Of a stretch of DNA of 64,000 nucleotides, positions 37,929 to 49,900 are shown in pieces. Both the position numbers and the translations under genes were made by a program. The notes under the pieces are model-generated. The model saw nothing but the letters and a program-made list of their open reading frames with translations. It was not told the origin of the DNA and did no database searches. This DNA is from Paguma larvata (taxonomy: Eukaryota; Chordata; Mammalia; Carnivora; Viverridae): assembly GCA_030068075.1 (NCBI GenBank), contig CM057825.1:125696739-125760738 (forward strand). The letters run 5' to 3'. Numbering within the stretch: the stretch's first letter is position 1; each line of letters begins with the position of its first letter.

Positions 37929-40900
37929 CCCAAGCAGGCTGCAAGCTCAGCATGATCCCTTGACCCCAGGGTCGTGACCCGAGCCGACGTCAGGAGTCGG
38001 ACGCTCGCTGGCTGAGCCCCCGGGCACTCAGCTCTGACCTTCCCGAGAAAGCCAGCCTGGATTTCTCGCAGGTGTCTGACACCCGACGCGGGTCCCCGGT
38101 GGAAACACACGGTCAGATCACAGGTAATCCTGTTCTCCGTCGGCCACCAACGTCCTCGCTGGCACTCCCAAGAACAGACACGATGACTCACCCGGTCGCA
38201 ATGATGTCCGCCAGCTGAGGTGTGTGAGGTGCGATCTTGACGGTGACGGTTTCGAAGTAGAGGTGCTCCTTCTGCGCGTGGATGGTGTAGGTCCCGGTCG
38301 TGATGTTCTCCAGGCGGAATGAGCCGTCAGCTTTGGTCTTGACTATAAAAGAAAAACACGCACACAGAAAATGAGCCAAAATCAACTGTCTACCCCTCCG
38401 TCTACACAAGAACGCAGGAGACAGAAGGCGGGCGTATTTTCGCAGCCACGGAGATGGGTTTCCTCTCCATCTCTCCCTGCGATCGATCGAGAACCAGCGC
38501 TGGCAAACAGCCCCGGGGGCCAAAGCCTCTGCCGACCTTTGATCTGGTTATTCAGAGTGACCACCGCCTCCGGAACACCTTCCCCTTCGGGGCCATTCAA
38601 GACCCTCCCGGTGACGGAGAACCCCATCACGTGGAACACGGGCTGGAAGATGAAGAACAGGAAGAAGGTTTGCACGTGCCTGAGCGCAGAAGCCTCCCTG
38701 GTCCACTCGCGCCGCCGCTCAGCACGGCCGCCCGCGCGGGAGCCCCATGTGCCAGCCGGGCCCCTCCCGGCCCCCCGCCTCGCGCCGCTCCCACACCGCT
38801 GCACTTTCCCCGGGGTCTGTTTGCTTTCTTATACCCCCAACACGTGGATGTCTGTCAACTAACTGAATAAAAAAGACCTAGAAGCTTGCTCCCCGAGTTA
38901 AAGCTCACGGAGTCAAACTCGAGAGAGCCCCCAGCCTGGCTCCCACCCGCCTCCTCCCCTCCAGACGCCCCCTGTTCTGGCGAACCGCACCACCCGCCAG
39001 TCCCCCAACCTCAAGCCCCAGCGGCATCTGGGACCCCTCCCCGCACTCCGACACCCCTCTGTCCTCTGCCTCCCACCCCTGCCAGGCGCCCTGTCTCTTC
39101 CCATCACAGCCCGGATTCAAGGCCTTGTTCGCTCCACCTGGGCCACCCTCCTCCCTCGCCCAGCACCCCGTGCTAGGTTTACACGTGTCCGTGCCCTCGC
39201 TCGGGAGCGCCACGGCCCCTGCTCTCCCCGGAGTCGCGGTGTTCCGGCGCCCCGAGCGCAAGCTGACCACGGTCGCGTCGGCAGGCACGCCTCACATGGA
39301 GCTTTTACGCCAGCTGCTCTCCGGGCCTGGGGCACTCTCTCCCACGGTGGAGCTCGGGGAGGAGGCCGCTCCTTCTCACCCTTCAGGTTTCGGCTTATCC
39401 CATCAGCACCTCGTCCCAGACGCCGTCCCTGGCCGTGTGTCCATCCCATCTCAGGGGCCGTGCCTCCTGCCCCGACCGGTCACTACCCATCGTGCTAACC
39501 TATTTCGTCAGCTTCGTCAGGCTTTCACCAGTATCTGAAAGGACCTTGTTTGGTTTCCTACGTGTGTCCACCTCCTATGAGAACGCAAGCTCCATGAACA
39601 CAGGGGCCTTCCCTGAGTCGGCCGGTACCCAGCTGGCCTCGATACATCGCTCCTTGCGTGAATAAACGCATACTGCACGCACACAACGGCATTTGAGAGA
39701 ATTTCGAAACAATAGAAGGGCTTTTTTTTTTAAATTCACGTAGCCCCCCTTGATCCTGCCAACGAGACGCGGTGTAGCCACTCACGGATCCCTGCGTTCA
39801 CTCGACGACGACTTTTAGGAGACCCTCCTAAGCGCCGGGCACCGCATCACGGTAGGAATCAAGAACGACACTCTGACGGCTCTTATCTCGTGCAGCTCAC
39901 AGGCTGCTCCCCGAAACTGTACTCATCGCTCTGTTTAAACTTTGCATTTGGAGGAGACCCGGGAACGCCCCTCCCGCTCGCCTGCCCCATCCTTCTCCGC
40001 CAGTCCCTTGAAGTAAGCAAGGGCATCTTCTCGCCCCCCTGCCCACCTCCAGCGTGCACGGAACAGTCAAGGGCTTTCCGGAATCTTAAAGAGCAGTCAG
40101 GACCCCACTGAGCACACGACCTCAAAGCTAGCTCCTACCAATTTAAGTTACTTTAACACGGTACTTTCAAATGTAACATTAAAAGAAAGCAATTAAAATC
40201 TTGTTTTTTCCAATAACTCTAACACCGGGAGGTCCAGTTATGGAGACCACCACTTTCTTTGGGGACCTGCTCTGTCTCGCAAGTTTTCCACAGTAACCAT
40301 CATCTACCTCCGTAATTAAAGATGGAATGTGAGAGAAAACACATCTCCCATCTATCTTAGGATCCGGGGAGTTCGTGAAGCCGTCTTTCACCAAATCTAT
40401 CACCCCGCCTCTCCCTCGCCTCCTCCCTGCAGCCCAAGCTCTCAGCTCTCACCCGGTTTAGGGCCACAGCCTCCTGACTAACCAGTCCCTCAGTTCCACT
40501 TTGCCCCCCGCAACCTCTCCTCAACGTGCCGGCCTGAGGAATGACATGTCTTCTCCGCTCAGAAGCTCAGTGGCCCGCCAGGCCCTATACGATCTGCCCC
40601 ATCATTTCTCCCTTCCCCATGCCCTCCATCCCAGCCACCCTGGCCTCCTTGGGGTCCCCCAGACCCTCTAGGCACACTCTGGCCTCAGGACCTTTGCACC
40701 TGCCACTCCCTCCATCTCAAACACTTTCCACCCTGCCTCTTCCCCCTCCGGCTGTTGCTCAAACACCACCCTCACGGTGAGGACTTCCCAGAGCACCCTG
40801 GAAGGCCACAACTAGTCTCAGCCCTGAAAGTGTGTCACCTCCTCCCTTGCTTTATTCTTCTGCGCAACACTTATCACCTTCTCATACACTAGCTAATCTA

Positions 40901-43900
40901 CCTGTCGCAGCCACTGAGTTCTGAAAGAACCGAATTCTGTGCCTCGTTGGGTCCCCCCGGCACGCCCACCCCTGTGACCCACGCCCTGTGAACCGTCTGG
41001 CCCTGGCCCGCAGTAAATACATTCCACGGCACAAAGCGGCCGTAACTTGGGCTCCGATTTTCTCAGATCCCAGGTTAAACTGGAACAGAGCACAAGATTC
41101 TGCTTCTCCCAACAGCCTAGCCTTCTAGATAAAATCCTGGCTGTCTTCTCTCAAACGCGTCTGCAGCACCTGTGCCCAGGGACGGGACACTCGAGCGGCC
41201 GTCGCTCCAGCAGGCGGGTCTTACCTCAATGTTCAGGCTGTCGTGTCCCACCGTGAAGTCCCGTCTGGAGGGAGCCACGTCGAAGGTGATCCTTTCTCCT
41301 CTATAGAAGGGGGCCTAGAACGAGGGGTCTCTTCGTCACGAAGTGCCAACGACGAGAGCCCACGGTCGGTGCCAACAACTGGCCCGACAGGCCGCAAACG
41401 ACCGGGGGCTCAAGGCGAGCCAAGAGACAAAACATGAATCCTCCGGCCGACCTAAAAGGAGGAGGGCCCAAACTCCCTGCAGCTCCTACCGAAGGGTCAG
41501 AATCTCGTCTTAAACACCCACGCGAAGTAAAACCGTCGGGAAACTGCGGGTCCATCATTCATTCCTTTCAACACCGAAATGGCATGGATTCTCGCTGCGT
41601 CCTAAGGGTCGCAGACATTCACAGGACGCGAATCTCCACTCACCACCGTGTAGTCCCCGCTTGGCAAGGAATAGAAGGAGAAGGAGCCATCTTCTTTGGA
41701 CACCGCATGGCACAAATACACCAGACTCTCGTCCGGGGGCTGGAAGCCGGGCACTGGAGAGACGCTGCAGCCCAGGACGTCCTAGGCCAAGGGGGGGCGC
41801 GGAGGGTCAAAATGACTTCCTTTTCCACTTACGTGTGCTGACTATCAGCAAAGAGCCACGCTACTGGAAAATTTTTCTAAGTTTTATGTCACGAGACACG
41901 TATTTCTGAAATCCAGGGCGTAGGAGTGGAGACAAAAGAAACAGACTTTTTTACACTCAAGTGGACAAGTTGAAAATTGGCACAGCCTCCGTGGAAAAAA
42001 ATGACACGATCGTCTTTCTCTACGACGGGGCACCATTCTCGGCAAGAAAACAGAGGGCAGGAAGATGAAGCGGCTGGCCCACGCGACCAGCGAGAGGCAG
42101 GGTGGGGATCGGTCTGCACCTGGGTCTGACTGGCTTCGGGGCCTATGCGCCTTCCACCACGGTCCGCTCCTACCAGAGACTCGGAGGGGCGCCTGGGTGG
42201 TTTAGTCGGTTGAGCGTCCGACTTCCGCTCAGGTCATGATCTCAAGTTCAAGTTCACGAGTTCGAGCCCCGCGTCAGGCTCTGTGCTGACAGCCTGAAGT
42301 CTAGAGACTGCTTCAGATTCTGTGTCTCCCTCTCTGCCCCTCCCCCACTCACGCTCTGTCTCTCTCTCTCTCCCCCGTCCCCCCCAAACTAAACAAACAT
42401 TAAAAAAAAAAAAAAAAAGACACTCAGCTTCTTGTGAGTCAATGGAGGAACACAACGTCCTCACGTGCTGAGAGGACGCACCCACCCCGAGCTGCATTTT
42501 CGGCAGCGTGTTCTGTCTGTGAGCCCGCAGCTCCGCCCCACCCACGAGCTTGGCCGTTCTCCACTTTCCTTTACTTACCTCTTTGGATACTGAGGATGAA
42601 AAGAGAAGAAACTTCACCCCTTTCATGGGCTCCCCGTCGCTACGGACAGAGCCAGACACGTTGTAGCCGGCTACTATGAGGGGGCTGGCGGCGTGGGCAT
42701 TGGAATTGGTCACCCGCACGGTGGTGCTCGCCTGCGGAAGAGGGGATGTGAACTTCCCAAACGACAGCCTCTCAGAGTTCAACGACATGAAGACAGGCCT
42801 CAGTTAAAACAACACCAGGGGCGCCCGCATGGCTCCGTCAGTTAAACCTCTGGACTCTAAGTTTCGGCTCAGGTCACGATCTCACAGTTTACAAGTTCGA
42901 GTCCCGCATGAGGCACTGCGCTGACAGCACGCAGCCCGGTGGGGATTCTCTGTGTCCCTCTGTCTCTGCTCCTCCCCTGCTCTCCATATCTCTCTCTCAA
43001 AATAAATAAATAAACATAAAAAAAAAAAAATTAACGGGGGTGGGGTAACATGGAAAATTGGGAGTGTAGTCCGATCACAACCACGTGTTCACAAGCAAAA
43101 TGACCTGAAATGCAGCAACACGTAGGTCACAGTGACGACTTCCTCTGCACGGTAACGTTTTACTTCTTTTACTTTTTACTTTTACATTCTTCCACCTTCC
43201 AAATTGTCGCCCTATGTTACCACTACTGCTACTGGGCTGTTCTGTCTGTTCCCATTTTTTTCAATGAGCATGATTTACTTTTTTTCCACATTTAATGGCG
43301 TATGTGCATGTATTTTTAAATCTGTCTGCCGAAGCACAGTTTACATGGAGAAAAGTGCACATGCTCAAGGTGTGCGTGGTGATTTTCCACCCTGTGACCA
43401 GCACCCACAAACGGGACGGAACGAGCACCCAGAAGCCCCCTCGTCCTCGTTTCCATGGCACTACCCCCCGAGGGCACTCATGATCCTGACTTTTAACGGC
43501 ATGCCCTACTTCGAAACACAACTTTACATTAATAAACTCGAATTCCTTTATGCACACAATTAACAATGTTAGCCTTAAAATTTATTCTTATCATAATGTG
43601 TAAGCCACGAGTTTTCAATAAAACATTTTTAAAACCCTGAAAACTGGCAGTCATAAACAGAAACAGGTAAGTCTAGGTGTGAAACCATACGATCCGCTAT
43701 AAATGCATAAAACCTTTGCAGTGAGAAGAGAAATAATGACTCTGATGGTTCTTTAGCAAGAATGAGACAGTCTCGGGGCGCCTGGGTGGCTCACTCAGTT
43801 AAGCGTCCTACTCTGGCTCAGGTCGTGCTCTGACAGTTCGTGAGTTCAAGCCCCGAGTCAGTTTTGTGCTGACAGCTCAGAGCCTGGAGCCTGCTTCAGA

Positions 43901-46900
43901 TTCTGTGTCCCCCCCTCCCCCCACCCCAACGCTGCTGTGCTCTGTCGCTCAAAAATAAATGTTAAAAAGAAAAAGAATTAAAAAAAAAATGAGACAGAAT
44001 CTCAAAACTAATATAAAAGTTAATATGTCGAAATGTCCTTTAAATCTTTCTTCAATTTATTTTTCCAACGATGACAAAACCTCACCTTGTCTGTTTCTTG
44101 CACAGAGCCCGACACAGGGCTCGAACTCACAAACTGTAAGATCTCATGACCTGAGCCAAAGTCAGCCGCTTAACCAACTGAGCTGCCCAGGCGCCCCTGC
44201 TCCCCAACTTTATGTTTTAAAACGCGCTCCTGTTGACCTACGCAGCTCTGGTGCATTCATTTTGGCCGTGCTACAGATTTCTACTGTGTGACACAACCAC
44301 TCTCCGCCTAATGGACATTAGGTTGCTTACAATATTTTGCTATTACAATCAAAATAGCAATAAACATTCTTTTACATTCTCCTCAGGCACATGTACAACG
44401 GTTCCTAGAATGTTAAGCGTATTTATAGATTGCTGTTTCAGAATGGAAAAAGAACAACAAATAAATCGCACCGGGTCCTTCTGGTGTTGATTCAGCTTAA
44501 AATAGCTACGGTTAATAACAGACCTATTTCACAGCAGGAAGACAATATTGTCACCTAAAACCAAAAGCAACATAAGCAACATCTGCTACAGTGAGTTTTA
44601 TCTCATAAACACCACCGAACCAATCAGGAGCACTGTCGTTTTTCATCTACTTCCAGAAAAACCATAAACCCATTTCCTATCTTGAACTGAAACCCCTACA
44701 TCTGTCCCCACACCAGAACACTGTCGGCACAGCTGTCGACATAAATGGAAGACTCACCTCCTTCAATGCCCAGGTTGGATGAGTTGCAAGAATCTCATAA
44801 TCTCCAGGAAGAACTTTAAAAAATGCAAACCTAAGAAATACAAAGACCTGATAAACTTTCTTTTGACAACCCGAGTATACTAATTTATGACTAGTATTGG
44901 AAACAAAACTACAAACCAATGTTCAAATTACCGCCAACTAGCCATTAGCTGGTTACATGAGCATGAACGAGATTTGATACTTCACTGTACAAACCCACAT
45001 CAGGAAGCACTTAGTGAGTACTTACTGTATACAAGAACAGGTGTTCTGTGCGCTGACAGGAGAGAGGTTTTAGGTTTCCCTTAAACCTCAAGGATCTCTG
45101 ACCTGAAAACCATTCACTGTGGCTTAGCAGGGGTCAGTCACAGAACATTCAAGTGCATTTTGATGGAGGTATGAGGCATGAATAGGCAAAGAGAAGGGAA
45201 GGCTAAGAAACAGAAGTAGTTCATTCTAGTCAAACGGACTACCAAAACTCCATCTAATTTCTTCTCCTGCACTGGTTCCTTTGCTACTTTGCTACCATGA
45301 AATGGAAATTAATATTGGATTTTGGTCTTAGTGAGACTGAACTCTACCTCTGCAGGTTAAGATCATTGTTTTAGGGGCGCCTGGGTGGCTCAGTCGGTTA
45401 GGCATCCGACTTCGGCTCAGGTCATGATCTCATGGCTCATGAGTTTGGGCCCGCGTGGGGCTCTGTGCTGACAGCTTGGAGCCTGGAGCCTGCTTCGGAT
45501 TCTGTGTCTCCCTCTCTCTCTCTACTTGCCAGTTCACATTCTTTATCTCTCTCTCTCTCAAAAATAAACATTAAAAATTTTTTTAAAAAATAAATAAATA
45601 AATAAGAATTTAAAAAAGATCATGGTTTTAGTTAAGTGCAGAAGAAGTTCAAGTCACTTTCCCCAGCAAGGTCAAAAGCAAACTACCTAGCCTAGAGAAA
45701 ATGGAAGCCCTGCGCTCCCCCTGCAGGCGTCAATCAAGTAGAAGGAAACGTACCCCAAAAGTGAAAAATAATTCCGACAACCCTCATTCGAACACTGGAT
45801 AGCTTACCGACAGACTCATCATCAACTTCTAATTTGCAGTTAGGTTGGTTTTGTATATTGAAGGAGTAATGATTTGAACGCTTTCAAAATTATCAGTTGG
45901 AACTATTCTGAATTAATCTTGGCACATCTGTTAACACTTACAACTCGACGTATACATCCATTAAATAAATACTTTAAATCTGACTCAACAAGGTTAATTA
46001 AATAGTTGTCAGTTCCAACTACAAAATAATTTCAATGTAATAGTGATAAAATGATTTTTTAAAACCATAACCGAGCAAGTCTATATTGAGCTAACACGAC
46101 CAAGCACGTATTCCACGCCAGGCAGTCTGAAATAAGAGTATTAAAATTTAATCTTCCCAGTAACCTTGGGAAGTGGGTTCCAGCACCGCCGCCATTTATA
46201 AATGAGGCAACTAAGGCCCAAAGGCATTAAGTAACTTGCCTGGGATGAAACCCAGTAAGTGGGGGAACAAGGATTCCACCCCAGGTTTTCGGGCTCCAGA
46301 GCCAGTCCCAACTGGTAAATGAAGGCCTACTACGTGCTAGGCACTGCCGTAGGTACCACAGAGACCTTAACTCATCCCCTCGGTGCTCGAGGAGATGGGT
46401 CAGAGGACTTCCATCCTACAGACGAAGGCTTCGAGGCCCTGGGAAGCATGAACTTGCCTGAAGAGTCCAAATCGGAGTTTAAACCCGCGACTCCCTAGAC
46501 CCGAAGCTCCCCCAGCCACAGTCACGGCACCCACCCCCTCCGTGAGGCAGGGTGACACGGGCACAACTCACTTTCCACCGGGCTGTGTCACGGTGGACTG
46601 GATCTTCGCTTCGGTCCCCGTGTTTCTCAGAGACACCTGAACTCCTGCGGGGCCCAGGAGCTGCCCTTTGCTGAGAACCTGCCAAGGAGAAGGAGGTCAG
46701 GACAAAGCCGGCCGCTGCCCATCCCGTTCATGCCCCCCGCACGGAGCTTATACGCTTCCTGAGGTCAAGACTCCTTTGCAAAGATTAAGTTATGGTACCC
46801 TTCCTGGGGAGAGCCGAGGGGCTGAGAGAGGGAGCAGTAACAGTGAAATAACACTTGGTTTCACTGACTCTGAGACACCGTCAGCCACAGAGACACCATT

Positions 46901-49900
46901 TTTCTACAATCTCTACAGAGAAAGAAAGAAATACCCGTGATCCTCCTCCCCAGCAAGAAATTCACACTCGACCCCAGGACCCCCTCGCCTCCCTCTCGGT
47001 GTGGAGGTGAGGAAGAAACAAGCCTAGCAGGAAGGAAAGGACGCCCAGGAAATCTGCACGAGTCCACCCCGGTGCCAGGTGGAGGGAGGAAAAATGCTCC
47101 CCCGAGAACGTGAGCCCGGAGCGGCCATGCGCACAGGTTAGCACTCTGAATTCACGCTACCGGGGTGGCCCCCAAAACTCTCAGAGAAGCTGGTTTACAG
47201 AGATGGCCCCTGGGGGCGGGGCCCGAGCAAATGCAAATCCTGTCTGCGAGAGGCCTGCTTGGGACCCACAGTGGTGACCAGAGGCCACCTGGCCTGGGGC
47301 CTGCGCTCCTCCCGTCCTCACCCCGACCACGGCCAGCCCTCGCGGTTCCTCGCCCGCAGCCCTGGCAGGGGAAGGGCCTGTCATTCCCTCGCAACTGCCC
47401 CTGCGGGAGAAGGACGAGGAACCCGGACCTGCCCCCAAAAAACACCCGCTACCTCGCACCCGAAATTCCGCCCAGTTCTCAGACCCTGTCGGAGCTTACC
47501 CAGGGGTCGCTTGGGGACTGACTCGCCCGTTTAAAAAAGGGAAGAGAAGACTCAGGAGATAATACGGAGCAGCCATTAGAAATAACAACGATCCAGAGCC
47601 AAACCTTTCCATTCACAGAGAACCCCGTGAACACGAAGTTGATGTCCCCGCCCTTGGTGCAGATGTCACTGACGCCATCCACAAAGAGCTCCACGCTCGT
47701 CGGCTCTGAGAAACGAAGGCGGGAGGGGAGGGGACAGGGCACAAGACACGAGAGCAAGTTTAGTGCTGAGATAAGGTGAACCTGCTGAGGCAAAACACGT
47801 CTTACTGGTTACCTTTCATTTCATTCACTGGGGGCACTTAAGATGCTCGCAGGATTTAAAACCCAAAGGTACCAAGAGGGACGCAGGACGGTCTCCCCAC
47901 CGCCTCTACCCCCAGACACCCAGGTCCCCACCTCAGGGTGAGACAGCATGTGGGGAGAACACGCTCTGATAACAGTCTTTCGGCTGAGCCGTATCTCCGA
48001 GTCCCACCGAAAATTCACACGTGCCGAAGTGTCTCAGGGACCGGATGCTTACCCCGGACCAGACACGATGCTAAGTGCGTGTGTGCGCGCAAACGTGAGC
48101 AGGTAGGTAACGACGCCTGCAACTGATTATTAAGCTGACACAAGGAAAGGTTAAAGGACCCCCTCCCCAAGGTCACCGAGCTTGTGAGTGACAGAGCCCC
48201 AATTCGACCTGCAAAAATCTGCCTCCAAACTGTCCCCTGAGCAAGTGCCTGAGTGCAGCCACAGAAACCAGGACCAGACACTCCAATGCCCACGGGAACC
48301 AAGCAGGGAGACAGGCCACACAGGGCCCACGGTGACGGGAAAAGGTAAAGCCATGACTCTGTGCCAAAAGCCAACTTCCTAAGAAAAACACGGACCCCTG
48401 GATTTTATGTGCCATCTCTAGATTTTTCAGTATTAGCAACTAATTGACTTTGTCGAAAACACTGAAGAGGCCATCATGAGGGTTCAAGTTTTTAAAAGCT
48501 TAGGAAGAGGGGCGCCCGGGCGGCTCAGTCGGTTAAGCCTCCGACTTCAGTTCAGGTCATGATCTTGGGGTTCGTGAGTTCGAGCCCCACGTTGGGCTCT
48601 GTGCTGACAGCGTGGGGACCTGCTTGGGAGTCTGTCTCCCTCTGTCTCTGCCCCTTCCCCGAGTATGTGTTCTCTCTTTCGAAAAAAATAAATAAACTTA
48701 AAAAAATAATAAAAGGTTAGGAGAAATGTAGAATGATGAGTAGAGAAAAAAATGGGAAAATCAGGAAGAATTACACACACACACACACATAGAGGAAGAT
48801 GCCAGTAATAAATGCACAAAAGACTTAAATGGACACCTCACAAAAGAGGCTACCAAAATGGTGAATAAACACATATAGAAGGCATCCATCTCACTGACCA
48901 GGGAGCGAATGCAAATCAAAGCCACCACGAGACACCCCTGCATTGACAGCAGCACGGCTACAATGAGAAAGACAACACCTACCAGCTGCACACGTGAACG
49001 CTCTCTCGCCCAGCAAGTTCCCCCGGGGTATACCCGAGAGAAATGCCAACATGCAAAAACACGTACCAAAAGATACGAGCGAGGACGTTCGCAGGAGCAC
49101 TACACTTAGCGGCCAAAGTCGAGAAGCGGCCCACGTGTCCGTCCACGGAAGGGGATAAATCACTTTCTATTCACACAGTAATGGAACGAGTGAACTAGAG
49201 CCACACGTAATACGGATGAATGTCATTACGGGTGTCGAGGGGAAGACACCGGCGGGCAGGAGGGGAGGGGCTCAAACAGAACGCTCCCACCGACTCTGTA
49301 GCCTGTGCTTTAGCCCCGGGCCGGGCTTCCTCCACCACCCCTGCCCCCCCCCCCCCGGCTTTCTGCTCATGGACTCCCCAACGGTGAACTGAAAAAGAAC
49401 TTTCCTCACAGAGCCCCAGGAGCTCTGGGCCCTCTGAGCTCCACTTTGCCCTTTGGGATCGCAGGGACTAAACTCTCCCTCCTCTAATCAGGAGCAAGCC
49501 TGCCTCCACCAACCGGCCCGCCTCCCTTCTCCCTTCTCCTTCTCAAGCTGCGGAACTGGGGTAAACACACATCTACTCCTCGGAAACGGGAGCCACGACA
49601 AAGCAGAACCCTCTCTTCACATCTCATAACCTCATTCCTATTCCTCACCTCCAGCTCTGATAAAAGGCAGACACATCGGGAAGGTTTGGAGCTTCTGTTC
49701 GTATGGGTGCAGAATGCTCGTAAGTATTTATTCACTGCTAACTACGTGCCAGTCTTTCTCAGCACGCACACGCACTGGCCCGTGAATCCTCTAAGACAGG
49801 CCAGGAGGCAGCTGCGACCCCTCCCCCGACCGCCAAAGCGGGGGGGGGGGGGGGGGGGGGGGGGTAGCTTATCTGAGGCTGTCACAGAGCCAGGACAGCC

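Noticed and set aside
45374..45450. tRNA-Lys gene
   Set aside because: The tRNA-like head is the 5' part of a feline SINE, followed by the CT-rich and A-rich SINE body. The same holds for about thirty other copies.
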